From contig NC_092575.1 in NCBI RefSeq assembly GCF_037975245.1, forward strand, positions 3,447,501 through 3,511,500: a DNA stretch of 64,000 nucleotides, written 5' to 3'. Made by a program: the position numbers and the translations under genes. The notes below the pieces were generated by a model, which was not told the DNA's origin, did not search any database, and saw nothing but the letters and a program-made list of their open reading frames with translations. The DNA is from Apostichopus japonicus (Eukaryota; Echinodermata; Holothuroidea; Aspidochirotida; Stichopodidae). Of this stretch, positions 1 to 30,384 are shown piece by piece (position 1 is the stretch's first letter; each line of letters opens with the position of its first letter).

Positions 1-3000
1 TTCACTAAATCAAAATAAATCAAAATCAAAATTTTAACACTGTAATGTAATTTATGTTATAGATGTTTGTAGCATTAATTTACTATTTCATACTCTGATA
101 TCCATAACATAGCTTTAAAATTGTCAAACACAATAAAAGCACGGCGATCTTGGATTAATGTATGTATGTGGGGGAAAATATGCACATGGAAATTTTAGGA
201 TAGTAAAGTACGGATTTCTGTTAAACTTGTTCTTGTCTAGCTGAAAGGTAGTGACTTCACATTATGTAGGTAACTTCATAAAGGTAAACTTTGATATGAA
301 AATTTTGGGTTTGGTATATGCCAGTATAGAGAAATCTAACCACACTCTGAAGGTCTTTAAATACGACTATTATAGTGTTTAGGGCAATATAGCACTTAGT
401 TAGTTAGTTTACACATGACGTTGAACTATATATAACCTTGAAATGTAAATATTCATGATATTTCCCGAGGGTGTGTGGGGGGAGGGGGGGCGGGGAGGGC
501 GGGACACAACATGTCGAGAGCTTCTATGTCTGGAAATCAAACACTTCAACATCCTTAAAAAGCACAGTTCCTGAGGCTTATTTTCAGCTCAGAGAAGCTG
601 GAATGTTCAATTTCTCCGGTTCGAGTGGAAGAACTTTTTTATTTAAAGCAGCTGCTGGTGCGTTTCATGACCAAAAGCCGCGTGATGCAGTTGATGCAAA
701 TGCTTTCGCCTTTCACTCAAATAACGACGGTGTAGCTTGACGAATGATTTAAAAAATTAAAAAAAGAAACAGTCCACTTTACTGCGAGCGAGATATTGCA
801 CATATATCGTGGCAATAATACTATGTTATAACAGTATGTACGTGTCATGTATTGGCGCATTGGGACATGATATTTCTGGTAAAAAGCGCAAGCGACTATT
901 GCTTTAAAATGACGAATTTTGCCGTTGGTGTTAGTACTATGAGGAGAACACTAGGACTCAATAAGTTAGCTTGTTGAACTTGTCTGGAACAGACCAATAA
1001 GAATGATAATAAAAAGAGAGAGAAGGTTTTGGAAAACAGATTATTTGACATTATTCAAGTATTTGACCTCGATTATGTTTGTCTGTATGTCACGTATCCA
1101 CTGCAAGGCATGATGTTCGAATGCACGAATTCTGCACATTATTACGCATTATTATTTCACTATATTTTACACGGCTTCAGTACGTATATGATATGTTATG
1201 TAACAGTAAAGGCAGTTTTCCAAATGTTTAGAATGGTCGAATAAATATATAAAGCAATTCGTACTAATTTTGTTTTGATTTAATATGACACACAGATTCC
1301 AAAATTTGTGGAATATTAAAATATATATCGTTTTTTGGTGGCTTCCTGAATCTTTTCAATTAAATATAACCAATAACCAACGCTCTATTGTAAACATCTC
1401 CTGCAGTTTGAATGAAAATGCTTCCATAACTTTACCCACTTGGCTGGTATCAGTTTATAGCAATCTGCAGAAACTTGATCCATCAAGCAATTAAAAATAT
1501 TTGATAAATTTCATCACGATGATTATGCTAAAAGGATGTTGGTTTAATGATTCTGTTGCGCAGATAATTGTACACATATCTTTTGCTATGTTAGGCGAAT
1601 GGACCGCAATTTTTGTCACTTGCCAGTAATATCACGAGAAAAAAATATCCTGTGTCACTTTTAGAGTCGAATGTGGCACAGTATTAACATTTAAACCCCA
1701 CTCTCTACTAATCTTGATCAGGTTTAATTGTTTATTGGCCAAATGTAACAGAGGATATGAAAGTTTGTTTACAAATGATGAGCCAATCTCAGAGCAAAAG
1801 TGCATGTTATCATTTCCCTTAAAAATTGTCGAATTTACATACGATCCATACAAGAACATTTCTCAAATATTCCTGTATATGTTAATGCATCAATTTACCC
1901 TAATACATTGAATTGATGACTAATGTATAAAGTGTTATGCAAGCATCTTTATAACTTTATGTATGCCCACAATTGTGTTAGGTCTGTTCCTCGATAGCTC
2001 ACCGCCGCAATCGTTAACAACTCCGCGGTACAATATATGACATAAAGGCCCCATACAAGCTGACTCTACAAACCAAGAGGGACGTTGGAAGTATCAATGA
2101 TATGGCGTCCATGTTAACATATGAAACGGATACAAAGTAACAGTGGAAAGGTGATCTTATTCCTTCAAAAAGAGCTCGATTGTTTACAGAAGTTGTGTAC
2201 CGTTTACTTTGTATGTACTTGCTCAATCAGCTGTTTACGTATCTCGTTACAGACATGCAGGTCACACACACACACACACGTGTCATTGATAACACGATTC
2301 AACCCTCTGTCCAAATGGAATTGTGATGTAACAGATACCTCTATGCGCCATCCGGTTGTTCACAAGCGTGAAGTGAGTGTCGTCAAAGTTCAATTGAATC
2401 CAGTGGTCAATTTCAACGTACGATTCACGCACAATTAGAAGAAGAACACTATAACTCCTTTTCTCAGTAAAGCATGAATCAAACACTAAATTGTCTCTTT
2501 TATGCTGTATAATGATCTGCACCTCTTAGTGAGTAGAAGAATAAAAGTTTAAGTCAATATGGTTAGGCTGAGGAATCCGCGTTATTGCATAACGTTAGGC
2601 TATTCATTGATCATATACGTACATTTTCTTGCGTATAGATACCGTATATTGAATTGATCGTATGTAATGCACTAAAAGCGACACCATAGGGCTTTAACTT
2701 CTCTCCAGGCTATAAATAGTTCACTGTTTCAATCTCCATCGGCCCTTCGCGCGGCCTTGGAACACCAATTATCTACTAGTGAAGGTCAGTGAGAATAAAA
2801 ATAACCCCATCATCCAACCAATTGTAGCGGTCTTTCACAAAACGCTATCAATAAAAAATAGAAAAAGTGCGACTGAACTCCATCCAGGGTAAGTGGTTTA
2901 ATACATTTGTGTATGTTTAACACGACAAATGCAACTTTCGACGAAATCTAGTGTAGCCTACAGCGTACCTAATCGTTTCTCCTGTTTTATCACAAATGGA

Positions 3001-3428
3001 CGTCAATACATTTAGAACTCACAGATGTCATTATTTTGTAAATTGCATATTTACATGGATGTTATTCTACAAAATGCAACAAAACCTGTCAATAGTACGG
3101 CCGGGAATTAAACGAGGATGCATCCTAACTATAGCTGTCATCATTGTGTCTCTTTGCTGTCCAATCATGATCGAGAATATGACTGTTCGCAGCTGAGGCC
3201 TGCTGGACAGATCCAACGTAAACCAATTATATGTCACTCTAGTTAGGATGCAGCTCTTTTGCTGCTTGGTAACAATCTATTTGAAAATTTGAAACTGCAT
3301 GAACGTGTCCTTACAAATATTCAATGAATATTTACAAAATGATTTATAGTTTAACTTTCAAGCTGAAGACAAAGCGTCTGAGTCGTTTCAAAATGGAGAC
3401 CTGGCTCTCTTATCTTTCAATGACACAC
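1..3428. other. Intergenic, no supported gene
   Basis: AT-rich DNA with only short open frames (the longest about 105 codons) that show no family motif, no splice-site context and no strand-consistent coding pattern. A short (CA)n run lies near 2268-2279. I see nothing that can be called a gene. The remaining 3' exons of the minus-strand SVOP-like gene were looked for here and not found. Confidence 0.6.
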
Positions 3429-3814
3429 CAGGGGCGGATCCAGGATTTTGAGAAAGGGGGGGCCGACATCCCGATGGTAGCACTTTAGTAATCTTCGTCC
3501 TGGGGGAGGGGTCTAGGGGAGGGGCCCCCTCCCCCTTGGAAATTTTTGGTTAATTGTGAGTGCTTAGATGCAAAATGGTGAAACATTTCGCCAAAAACTA
3601 GAAAAACCAGAAACGTTGCAGACACGCTTTTTTGTGCACATATTTTTTCTCGATAGACACATATTTAAGAACGCTCAACAGTGCATGTACAATGCATACA
3701 CTATTATTGCGTCGATTCGTTTTTTCTTTTGCGCGAAAATTATGACGCCAGATTCACCCCAAGAAAAAACATAAAACAAGATATATTCAATGAGATAATT
3801 ATGATATACTTATT

Positions 3815-3897
3815 AATGAAAGGGGGGTGTAGGCGGTTTTACACTATCTAACGCAACGTAGTCGCCAAGAACCTGAAGTATTTTTAAGGGAGGGCCC
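3815..3897 (+). repeat. Internal inverted arm, left
   Basis: About 82 bp, including the words GTGTAGGCGGTTTTACAC and CGCCAAGAACCTGAAG, that recur as a nearly exact reverse complement at 5595-5676. The two arms are 1.7 kb apart inside the 3429-5979 element. Confidence 0.85.
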
Positions 3898-3940
3898 GAT
3901 AATAAGCGAAAACGGATCACCGACCGAGAGAATTTGATTT

Positions 3941-4492
3941 GCCGACGGATCTGGAAGTGGTGACTGAAATGGGGGAGGGGTCTAAGGGGAGGGGGTGTCC
4001 CCCTCCCCTTTTGAAATTTTTTAGTTTTGAAACGTCCTTAGATGCAATGTGGTGCATATTTTAAGTCAAATTTGATTTGCCGACGGATCTGGAAGTGGTG
4101 ACTGTAATGGGGGAGGGGTCTAAGGGGAGGGGGTGTCCCCCTCCCCTTTGGAAATTTTTTAGTTTTGAAACGTCCTCAGATGCAATGTGGTGCATATTTT
4201 AAGTCAAATTTGATTTGCCGACGGATCTGGAAGTGGTGACTGAAATGGGGGAGGGGTCTAAGGGGAGGGGGTGTCCCCCTCCCCTTTGGAAATTTTTTAG
4301 TTTTGAAACGTCCTTAGATGCAATGTGGTGCATATTTTAAGTCAAATTTGATTTGCCGACGGATCTGGAAGTGGTGACTGAAATGGGGGAGGGGTCTAAG
4401 GGGAGGGGGTGTCCCCCTCCCCTTTGGAAAATTTTTAGTTTTGAAACGTCCTCAGATGCAATCTGGTGCATATTTTAAGTCAAATTTGGCAC
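3941..4492 (+). repeat. Tandem repeat, four 138-bp units
   Basis: Units begin with GCCGACGGATCTGGAAG at 3941, 4079, 4217 and 4355, a constant 138-bp period, and differ by only a few bases. Each unit carries a GC-rich perfect inverted repeat (GGGGAGGGGG, then TGT, then CCCCCTCCCC) that could form a hairpin. A diverged relative of the same unit lies upstream near 3497-3590. The array is internal to the 3429-5979 transposon. Confidence 0.9.
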
Positions 4493-5594
4493 CGTAGAAT
4501 TTCCATTTCGATATTATTTCTATGGCAGTCGGCAGAAGAAGAATTAATTGGGACCAATTATCGAACTGTGTTTTCTCTTTCACCGATCGTTGAAATAGTG
4601 AAACTCCGTGATGAAAATGTTCAGAAAACTTTCCGGTAATGAGAAATAACAACATTCATTGATATACAAGCGAGAACGTTAAAAATTGTGTACAATTCGT
4701 GAGCCGTGCCCTTAAGTTTTCCACGGAGAACGAATGACATCTGTTATGACGTCATTCTGAACAGAGGATAATAACAACACGTTGCACACGATAGCACGAC
4801 TCATGGGCTACGGCCTATACGGAAGCCTTTAATTCCATTTCTTTCACTGAGTTGCCGGCGATTCTGGCACTCGCTTAGCTGAGCCTGGCTACAGTAGCTA
4901 TATACTGACGGCCGTGACATTATCAGTTATTTGCCGAGAGGTTTTTAACTTGCAGGCGTCGGGTGATTGGATTGGTGAATGAGTTTATCAGATGAAGAAC
5001 TGGAAAATCGAAATAACCGATAAAGAAGCTCCGTTCTCCTTTTCTCTATTCAGCTTTCCTTCTTTCTTCCCCTTCCGCTCTCTTCACCTTTTCTCCTTTT
5101 GCCGACAGACCCAAAATTTGCCGACAGCGACCAAATTATTATATACACTACCCCCCCCCCCCCCCCGCTCGCTACGCCCCTGCACGCGGAATTATCCAAA
5201 CTGTTTCCAAAAGAACCGATTCTAGCCTATACAAAAGGGCCCAAAATCTCAAAGGTTTACTTGTTAACTCAAGGTTTCATACTAACGAAAAATCAGCTGA
5301 CTCTCAAGGTTCACACGAAGCTCTTTTAGATGCTCTTATAGCTGCACTATGAGTCCATAAAAACTCGTGCACAGAAAATAGATGCATTTTGAGAACGAGA
5401 CGCCCAGGCCGAATATAAAATATTCAAAGGCTACTACTGATGAAGCTCCTCCTATAAAGTTTGAGAGCAGAAACCGGTCTAGTTGGTCATAAGAACCTAC
5501 ACTAGTCTCTCCTACTATTAACAGTACACTGAATTCACCTAATAGGTGCAATTATGTTTCACCACGAGGAGCATGCTATAAGTTCATGTTCCTT

Positions 5595-5676
5595 GGGCCC
5601 TCCCTTAAAAATACTTCAGGTTCTTGGCGACTACGTTGCGTTAGATAGTGTAAAACCGCCTACACCCCGTTTCATT
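5595..5676 (-). repeat. Internal inverted arm, right
   Basis: Reverse complement of 3815-3897 (same 82-bp core ending GGGCCC). See the left arm. Confidence 0.85.
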
Positions 5677-5979
5677 CAGATAATTATGATATACTTGCTA
5701 ACTGTGCATTGATTTTCCCTGACAGTAATAGTCAGCACTATAGTACTGAGCCGTATCTAATTAATACGTGATGTCGCGTAGGCCTGGTAATTGCCTTAGT
5801 TTCAAATTTGGAATAAAAACGATTGCGTTTCAGGGAAGAGCAGCTGGATATATATTAGCCTTTTCTTTCACCAAGTTATGCCTATTAGGAATTTGAAGTA
5901 CTCCCACATAAAAAAAACGCAACTGATTTCCAAAAAGGGGGGGCCGGGGCCGGGTCGGCCCCCCCTGGATCCGCCCCTG

Positions 5980-8900
5980 CACACTGTTTTTTTTCTAACG
6001 TCATCGTGAAAAGCCCCAAACAAACATGAAAATCGAAATGTCAAGAGCAATGCACCAAATTGTTTCTTGAAATTTACTTTCAATGTTTTGCGGACCATGG
6101 CTCAGGCACTAATTTTGGGGGTTCCCGATCTAAAACAGCGTTGTGTTTAAAGATTCAACCAGGTATGCAGTTAATCCATGTGCAAATACACCGTATGTTT
6201 AGTGAGGAGTTCAAGCATAGTCATCGATTATGTGTTATTTGCTGTACCTCGTGGGTAGGAAAGTACGATGGACAGGTTCCCCAAAATGTTTCGAATTATT
6301 CTGAGAATTATATATATTATATAATTATATAATTTATTGAATCAGTTGTCCCTGCTTTTGCTCTCTAATTTAGATGCTCCTGGACAGGAAGCCTCTGGCA
6401 CGACTCCTCCGGTTTCTGCTTAACATAAATAGCCATAAAGATCAGTGACCAATAACCAATGTGTCTTCTTTGTTTCTTAAATGCAAAATAGGCTAGAAAC
6501 TTTGTCTTAAGTAAGTAAATAAGTAAGTGTCACCATCTGCTTGGAAGGTATTGAGATTTATTACCTTACGTCGAAAGAGAAGTTTGCATAAGATTTGTCT
6601 CTTTTTTCTTTAATTTTGGAACAAAGACCGAATGTGATTTATGACGTAAGGCGACGAACATAATTTTTCTTTCGATGTTTAATCATTAGTAGCAGTTTTA
6701 AGTGGTTCAATCGTAGCAACTGAGTCTTTATTTACAAAGGGTTGACAAGTGCAAAGTCTACACAAAATAAACCTCCGAAGAAAATTTCACTCGCAGCTTC
6801 ATCACGTCACCTCTATTGGCTTATTTGAAATAATTAATAACCAAATTATTCTTTAGACGTCAGTGTTATTTAATCGTTGCGACCTGATATGCCACTATAT
6901 ATAAAATAGCTATCGTAGAAGTTGGCCGAATTTTGATAAAATCTCTACATTATGAAAACGAAAGGTACGCGTAATAATTTCTAGTGGGAAAGCCATGCAC
7001 GCCAAACACAACGCTCTCCATGCATAGGAATTCTTACAAGTGACATATAGCTATACATAAAGCGAAGTTACACTTAATGTTGTGATGATATAGAAATATG
7101 CAGTAAATATTCACATATGGGTGGTAACCAAAGTAAAATAATACTAGGACAGAGTTTGCCTTCAAGAAATGATATTACTACAGATTCGTTGAGAAGGTTA
7201 TACACCAGGACAATATATATTGGTTAACTTTTAAGGATGGGGCTATTTGTGTTGATTTGAAATAGTTCAACAGAAATAGACTATTGGACTGTGTATAATG
7301 TTTAGTGAGAATATGTTTAATTTTACCTGGAATGTCTCTCAGCTTAAACCTAAATGTATATTTGTTTTTATAAATTTTAATAGCGCCCCCAAAACATCTC
7401 TTCAAAAATAAATCTTTAAACCCATGGACGACATCCAGAATCGTTTTCCATGAAAAATTTGTAACGTTTGGAATCATCTTATCTGAGGCCATGAAAAAAG
7501 GCGTTTTTTAAATGAAAGTTTTGTGTGGCTCTGAGTAACTATCCTAACAATCTGAAAGCTAGACTAAGTATTTCAGTCAATTTGAGTAATGAACCTGCGA
7601 TGATTAAGATGTCATTTCTCCCCAAAACGAAGCGTTACACGGACTCTGGTGATTAATAGGGAAGAGGGGGGGGGGGGATTTGCATTTCGTAAAAACGATT
7701 TTATCTGTTAAATTTTGTGACGTTTTGCACAACATTCAATGCGGAAACGACGTTTTCCGATATTAACGTTAGTTTCTCTCAATAAAACGATATTTAAAGA
7801 TATTGACTTTGCTCAAGGGTAAGACTGAACACATGGTCTTTTTCGTGTTTTTTTGACATGTTTACGAGCTTTAACTATAACTGCACAGGAAGTCATATCT
7901 TCAAAATTTTACAGTCCTTAGTATGTCCCTTAAACGCATCCGTATTGAAAATACGGATTCATCGTACCCACGACTCGTGCAGAAATATTATTTTACAGAT
8001 TTATCGTATACGCAAGCCTATACACTCCTTCAACAAACATATACACACACGGATATACCTTCATGATCCTCTTTTTTTTGGAACCTAGTTTCTAAAACCT
8101 TGAAGGTCGCTGACATTCAAAACCGTCCTTTTTCTAGTTCCCCTTCCAAAAACCGTTCATTGGGATCTAGATCTGTCTAATGGCATCGACCAGTAATCAG
8201 TCATTCTGAATTCTGATCGACATTTTGGTGCTAGAGTTGAGGCTATTTAACAGCTTCGTCTCTCATTTCACTCTAACGACAGACAATCGATTAAAGACAA
8301 GAGTCCAATACTACACTATATATATACAGAGAGTCATTCTACAGCACGGACTTTTAAAATTGGTTTGCAATTTTAAGTGAAAGTTTAGCCAGATATTTAA
8401 CTCTATACATAATCATGCCGATTTTATCAATTAGGCTGCGCATGCCCATAACGACATCAAGAAAGTTGAGAATCTGACATTTTACAGTTATTATGTTACC
8501 ATGGTGACAAAACTCACATGGCATTAAATAATTTGAACGGGACTTTATCCCGGTTTATCCTCAAATCATAGTATGACGTAATATCTCAAACATTTGAATC
8601 TCTTGAATGTGCAAACTATAATCACGAATTGGAAAGTTTCAACTTTGTTTAAGTTGGAAAAAAATTGTTACGTTTTTTTTTAATCCACTGTTCTTGTTTG
8701 CTATGTGTGAGAGACAGAACCACGTTCAAGATTCTTTCGCTTTGAGGACCAGGAGTGTATCAGTTCCTCAATTTTGGCCTTCAATGACGTCACTGGTTGA
8801 TTAGCCGCTGGATTTTAAGAGCTCTTGAGCTCGACATCAGGTCAACCATTGTCATGTTATGCAAGGTCACGATCTAATTTTGCCGTAAACCAAGAAGTAC

Positions 8901-9055
8901 TTACTTGAGAGATTGCCACAGTCTGTCTTGCGGAATAATTCAATAGGCATGCATGTACCGGGAGATGTTTCTCAGAAATCCTGTGCTGAATTGTTCGGTG
9001 AAAATTTCTCCAACATTTTGACGCCATGAAGCGTTACATAACGACGAATTCAGAA
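5980..9055. other. Intergenic, no supported gene
   Basis: AT-rich sequence without recognisable exons on either strand. A minus-strand open frame at 7178-7492 has no family signature. Short homopolymers (a G run near 7667) are the only structure seen. Further exons of the SVOP-like gene could be hidden here but none could be supported. Confidence 0.5.
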
Positions 9056-9059
9056 ATAT

Positions 9060-9116
<57 letters not shown>

Positions 9117-9168
9117 AATATATATATATGTATAAATATATATATATATATAAATATATATATATATT
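9056..9168. repeat. (TA)n microsatellite with AAATA interruptions
   Basis: Blocks of alternating TA are separated at fairly regular intervals by an extra AA, giving a 20-30 bp higher-order pattern. Confidence 0.95.
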
Positions 9169-9432
9169 AATTAAGAGGGGGTGGTATGGTAAGAAACTGA
9201 AGAGCCGTGTGACAGTTGGATGATCATCAGTATATATGTATCTATCGATCTATATCTGTCTGTCTGTCTGTCTGTCTGTGACCTTTGTCTTCATCCATGC
9301 CCATTCACCCCCTCTGATCCTAATACACGATATATATATATATATATATATACACCGCTAAAATTAAACAAAATATTGTATCGCGCGATAGTTGTCATAC
9401 CTTCTTCACATTACAATCAAATATGTTCATGT

Positions 9433-9436
<4 letters not shown>

Positions 9437-9489
<53 letters not shown>

Positions 9490-9544
9490 ATATATAATAT
9501 ATATTATATATATATATTATATATAATATATATATATATATATA
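9437..9544. repeat. (TA)n microsatellite
   Basis: About 108 bp of TA dinucleotides with TATAATATATAATA interruptions. It ends 23 bp from exon 3 of the SVOP-like gene, just inside its downstream intron. A shorter TA run lies at 9330-9352. Confidence 0.95.
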
Positions 9545-9567
9545 CACTTGACATTATATAAACTCAC

Positions 9568-26876
<17,309 letters not shown>

Positions 26877-28914
26877 TCTCCTTGTCTATTTCTTCTTTGT
26901 CTTTAACACCAAGTTGACGTTTGATGCACAATAAAGAATAGCTAAATTATCGCCTTAGTTCAGTGAGTCTTTCAAATCGAGGTGTAAATCACAGCTGGTC
27001 GCCAAAAAAAGATAAAGAAAAAACAAAAAACGTGCACCTTGCAACTGTGTTCTAAAAATAGTTTATTTAACGTTAACTATGACAAAGTCACGACTCATAA
27101 ATCACATTATCGTTATACCGTCTACACTAGGAGTGACTTTAATTTACTTGTTTTCCACACCATGATATTTTAACACAAATTGACAGCAAATTGAGGAGAA
27201 ACTAAACTATTGCAAATTATCCATCTCGAATGTTTACTGTTTTCAATCAACGTCTTGATAAACACAGACAAAAATGATGTAAACAAGTGATAATTTTGTT
27301 AGAGCAGAAGCTTGCTTCATCGGAGAACGAGAGAGAAATAACTGTGACTTCTTGAACCAATACTTAGTAAACGCGGAAGCAATCTTTCCTCCTTTTTTAG
27401 TTTTTTCGTACTATTTGGTAAAAACTTTAGCAAATGCAGTTCACATCCAAATGGGTTTGATGTCACAAATGTTTGTCTAAAATCTTCCGCTGTTATCGTC
27501 GATGAAATATTTCACTTAATTCGTAGAACCAACAGAAACAATTTGATTTTTTTCCTGCCGTTAATAGTTCACAGTACAACGCCAGTAATACCAAAATAAT
27601 AATAATAATAATCCCTCGTTTAAACTCCGGGTTTGTATTCCATAGCAATTGTTCTACTGCAAGAGGCGATATCCTGCTTTTACGTCGAATATGTTATGAA
27701 CTATCTTCATGAACGAAACTTGTGGTCCCTTTGAACAGGCCAACATGGTATATACGAAAGAGTCTGTGTGTACATCCACTGTAGATGAATGCTGTACATC
27801 AACGTTACTATACATACCGAAGCCGCTGCACGCCAACAACAGTCGAAGAACTACTCAGGTTATAGCGTATGACTTCAACCGACCTATGGTTCGCGTTGAC
27901 ATCCGTATACTGCTGTATAGCTCTTATATATTCAATAGTTTTCGTGCGTACTTCTAGGTGTAAACGTCACAATTTAATACGCAAGCTTGCAATTCCTAGC
28001 TTTTCCATTGGGTATATTTGAATGTGATCATATTATCGCCACTTGTAATTTAAGATTAGCTCAACACTATAGTCAACAAGGGGTGTCATATCGAAGATAG
28101 GAAAACCAGGTGTGTGATGCTGTGATTTTTTTTTTTATTAAATTTTTTGTTGTTGTCATTTTGCTGTACCACAGTTAATAAAGCAATCACATAACGTGAT
28201 GGCGCCCGTGGTGTTTTAATCAGTGAGAGATCTCCATTATCAATGTTAGTCTAGCGTGGCTCATTTCACACAGGCTTTTCAAGGACGAGTTTTCCACTAG
28301 TTTAAATTGCTAAGAAAGAAAGGAAGGAAGGAAGAAAACCCCAAAAACGTTAACCATAAATCTGGCAATAGCTTGTAAATAATCAATGCCTGTGAGAATT
28401 ACGACGTCAAAGATATAAATGAGACAACGTTCCGTCTTTGACTCCAACACTTGGCATATCCGAATCGAACTATTTGGGTTGAAATCCTCGACGACGGGTG
28501 ACAGACGAATGGGTTTTCATCTTCGTCTGATGAAAATGCTGTATGTGTGGCTCTTCCGTTCAATCCTTGTTAAAGTATTATACACCAAAGTGCACATGCT
28601 TGATTACTATGTCAGAAAAACAAAAAGTAGGCTTCACCGAGTAAAGCAGTCGTTATACATTCTTTTTGCAAGATGGCAACCTTGAACCTGAAGATATTAG
28701 ATGAAAAATTATATTCGCGGGACTTTTTCTACCAATGGAAACCATAAAATGGAGCACGTTTTTTTTGGTTTATGATCAATATAGCAAGAAAATCTTTTAT
28801 ACTAAGGATGTTTTTAAATTTGAAAACCGGTTTTTATAACCAACGTATGCTACGTAAGCAAACTAACCTTTTTTTTGTTCTCGTTCTCCTAATTAATGTA
28901 TAACAAACTTGTTA
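26877..28914. other. Presumed upstream region of SVOP-like gene; no gene seen
   Basis: Directly upstream of the minus-strand start codon. Likely 5' UTR and promoter, but no TATA box or other core element can be placed with confidence. A plus-strand frame at 28419-28685 has no motif. Confidence 0.4.
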
Positions 28915-29300
28915 AATCCCGGGTTTATTTACGACCGGTTAACCGTGAAGCCTTATTTCATACACTCTTTTAGATCACTGATACTACACCTCATCTGGTC
29001 TAATAAATGTAACGGTTATGATAAATTCCAAAAAATGGGGAAGGGAAAGAGAGCCGGAAGTGGATTCGTTCGCTCTGTAAACACTTGTTTTGTTCATATA
29101 TAAACTCGGTTTTAGTTACGAGACCGGTTAACCGTGCAGCCTTATTTCATACAATCGTTTACGTCACTGACATCAAACCTCATTTGGTCTAATAAATGTA
29201 AAGTTGATGATGCAATTTCGTCAATGGGAGGGAGGGGGAGGGGGGGGGAAGAGAGCCGGAAGTGGAAACGATAGATCTGTAAACAATTTTGTTTTATATA
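28915..29300 (+). repeat. Direct duplication, two copies, about 189-bp period
   Basis: GACCGGTTAACCGTG occurs at 28933 and 29122. The copies share CCTTATTTCATACA, GGTCTAATAAATGTAA and AGAGCCGGAAGTGGA. The second copy has an expanded GGGAGGGGGAGGGG run. The two are clearly diverged, so the duplication is not recent. Confidence 0.85.
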
Positions 29301-30329
29301 AGCTCTATATAAATTAAATTAATTTTGCAGCTGATTTTGGAATCTATAATTAATTGTAATCACGGTACTGTCATTTTGCCATTAGCCTGATACGTCACTC
29401 CATTGTATGAAATATGGAAAAAATAATTAGGTAGTTGTTAATCAATTTTAAGCAAATCGACAGTCTCATGTTTCAACTGGATAAATATGGATTTGGGGGC
29501 ATTTCAAATGTGAAATTGATACTATAACGAACAGGGTTTAGAATGTTAATGATTTAAATTAGCTCAAAGTTGATGGAACTACATGTTTCTAGAAATTTGC
29601 CATTCGATGTAACATTTCGACAGCTTTCTTAAACTTTTCCAGACAATGCTTTACTTGTTGACTGTAACAAAAATCTTGAGAAAGATATCGAACAGATAAA
29701 AAAAACAGGAAAACTGCTCCAGAAATCTATCCTTAGACTTGTTTTAACAATAAGGCTGCGCTTAGATCCCCCCCCCCCCAAAAAAATAAAGTGTTCCATT
29801 GCAGCTGCCTAAATATTGTTACATCGGTAATCTTGGGTTTATTTTTGTTCTACAGGGGAAAAGATACGCTGACATTTCGTTTTCAATCCCTGCAAATTTG
29901 TCAAGAAAAAAGACCAAAATAATCAGGATTAGAGGCAAACCAAAAAACGAGGACAAATAAGCAAAAAGGTTGCAAGCAATTTCTGATTTAGTCACGGAGT
30001 CATTTCAAGTTGGAAAGCCGACAGCAACACCATAATAAATTCTTTTGGGCTCTGATTCAATCAGTAACCTAGATTATTTGGAGGTACCCATTCTTTTGAC
30101 TTGACCGGCAGCAAAACCTATGAGGCCGGTATGTTTTTAATTGAACAAGTGATGGCAAAGTCACGAGACTTGTGGGATGGGGGTGGGGAGGGGGTGGGGG
30201 ATAACTTAATTAAAATTCAGTCGTTCTATTTGGAAAAGAAGAAGAAGAAGAAGAAGCAAACCGATGAAGATAAATCACAGTGATACTGATTGTAATAGTA
30301 AACGAAACAGTATCATTAATTGATAACCT

Positions 30330-30330
<1 letters not shown>
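29301..30330. other. Intergenic, no supported gene
   Basis: No exon or RNA gene recognised. A short GAAGAAGAAG run at 30237-30256. Confidence 0.5.

Positions 30331-30383
<53 letters not shown>
30331..30383. repeat. (TA)n microsatellite
   Basis: 53 bp of TA. Confidence 0.95.

Positions 30384-30384
<1 letters not shown>

Larger units (their letters stand above)
3429..5979. mobile_element. hAT-like inverted-repeat DNA transposon, non-autonomous, composite
   Basis: Both ends carry the same inverted terminus: CAGGGGCGGATCCAGG at 3429 and its reverse complement ending at 5979. The element is flanked by the 5-bp direct repeat CACAC (3424-3428 and 5980-5984). A second, internal pair of inverted arms about 82 bp long lies at 3815-3897 and 5595-5676, and four 138-bp tandem repeats sit between them. 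No transposase frame is visible, so it is probably mobilised in trans. The CAG...CTG ends with a GGCGG core are typical of hAT elements; the short target duplication would suit one of the 5-6 bp hAT lineages. Superfamily assignment is inference. Confidence 0.65.

Noticed and set aside
471..740. 89-codon plus-strand frame
   Set aside because: No family resemblance; the start lies in a G-run and there is no supporting context.
7178..7492. 104-codon minus-strand frame as a further SVOP-like exon
   Set aside because: No transmembrane pattern or MFS motif and no matching splice phase.
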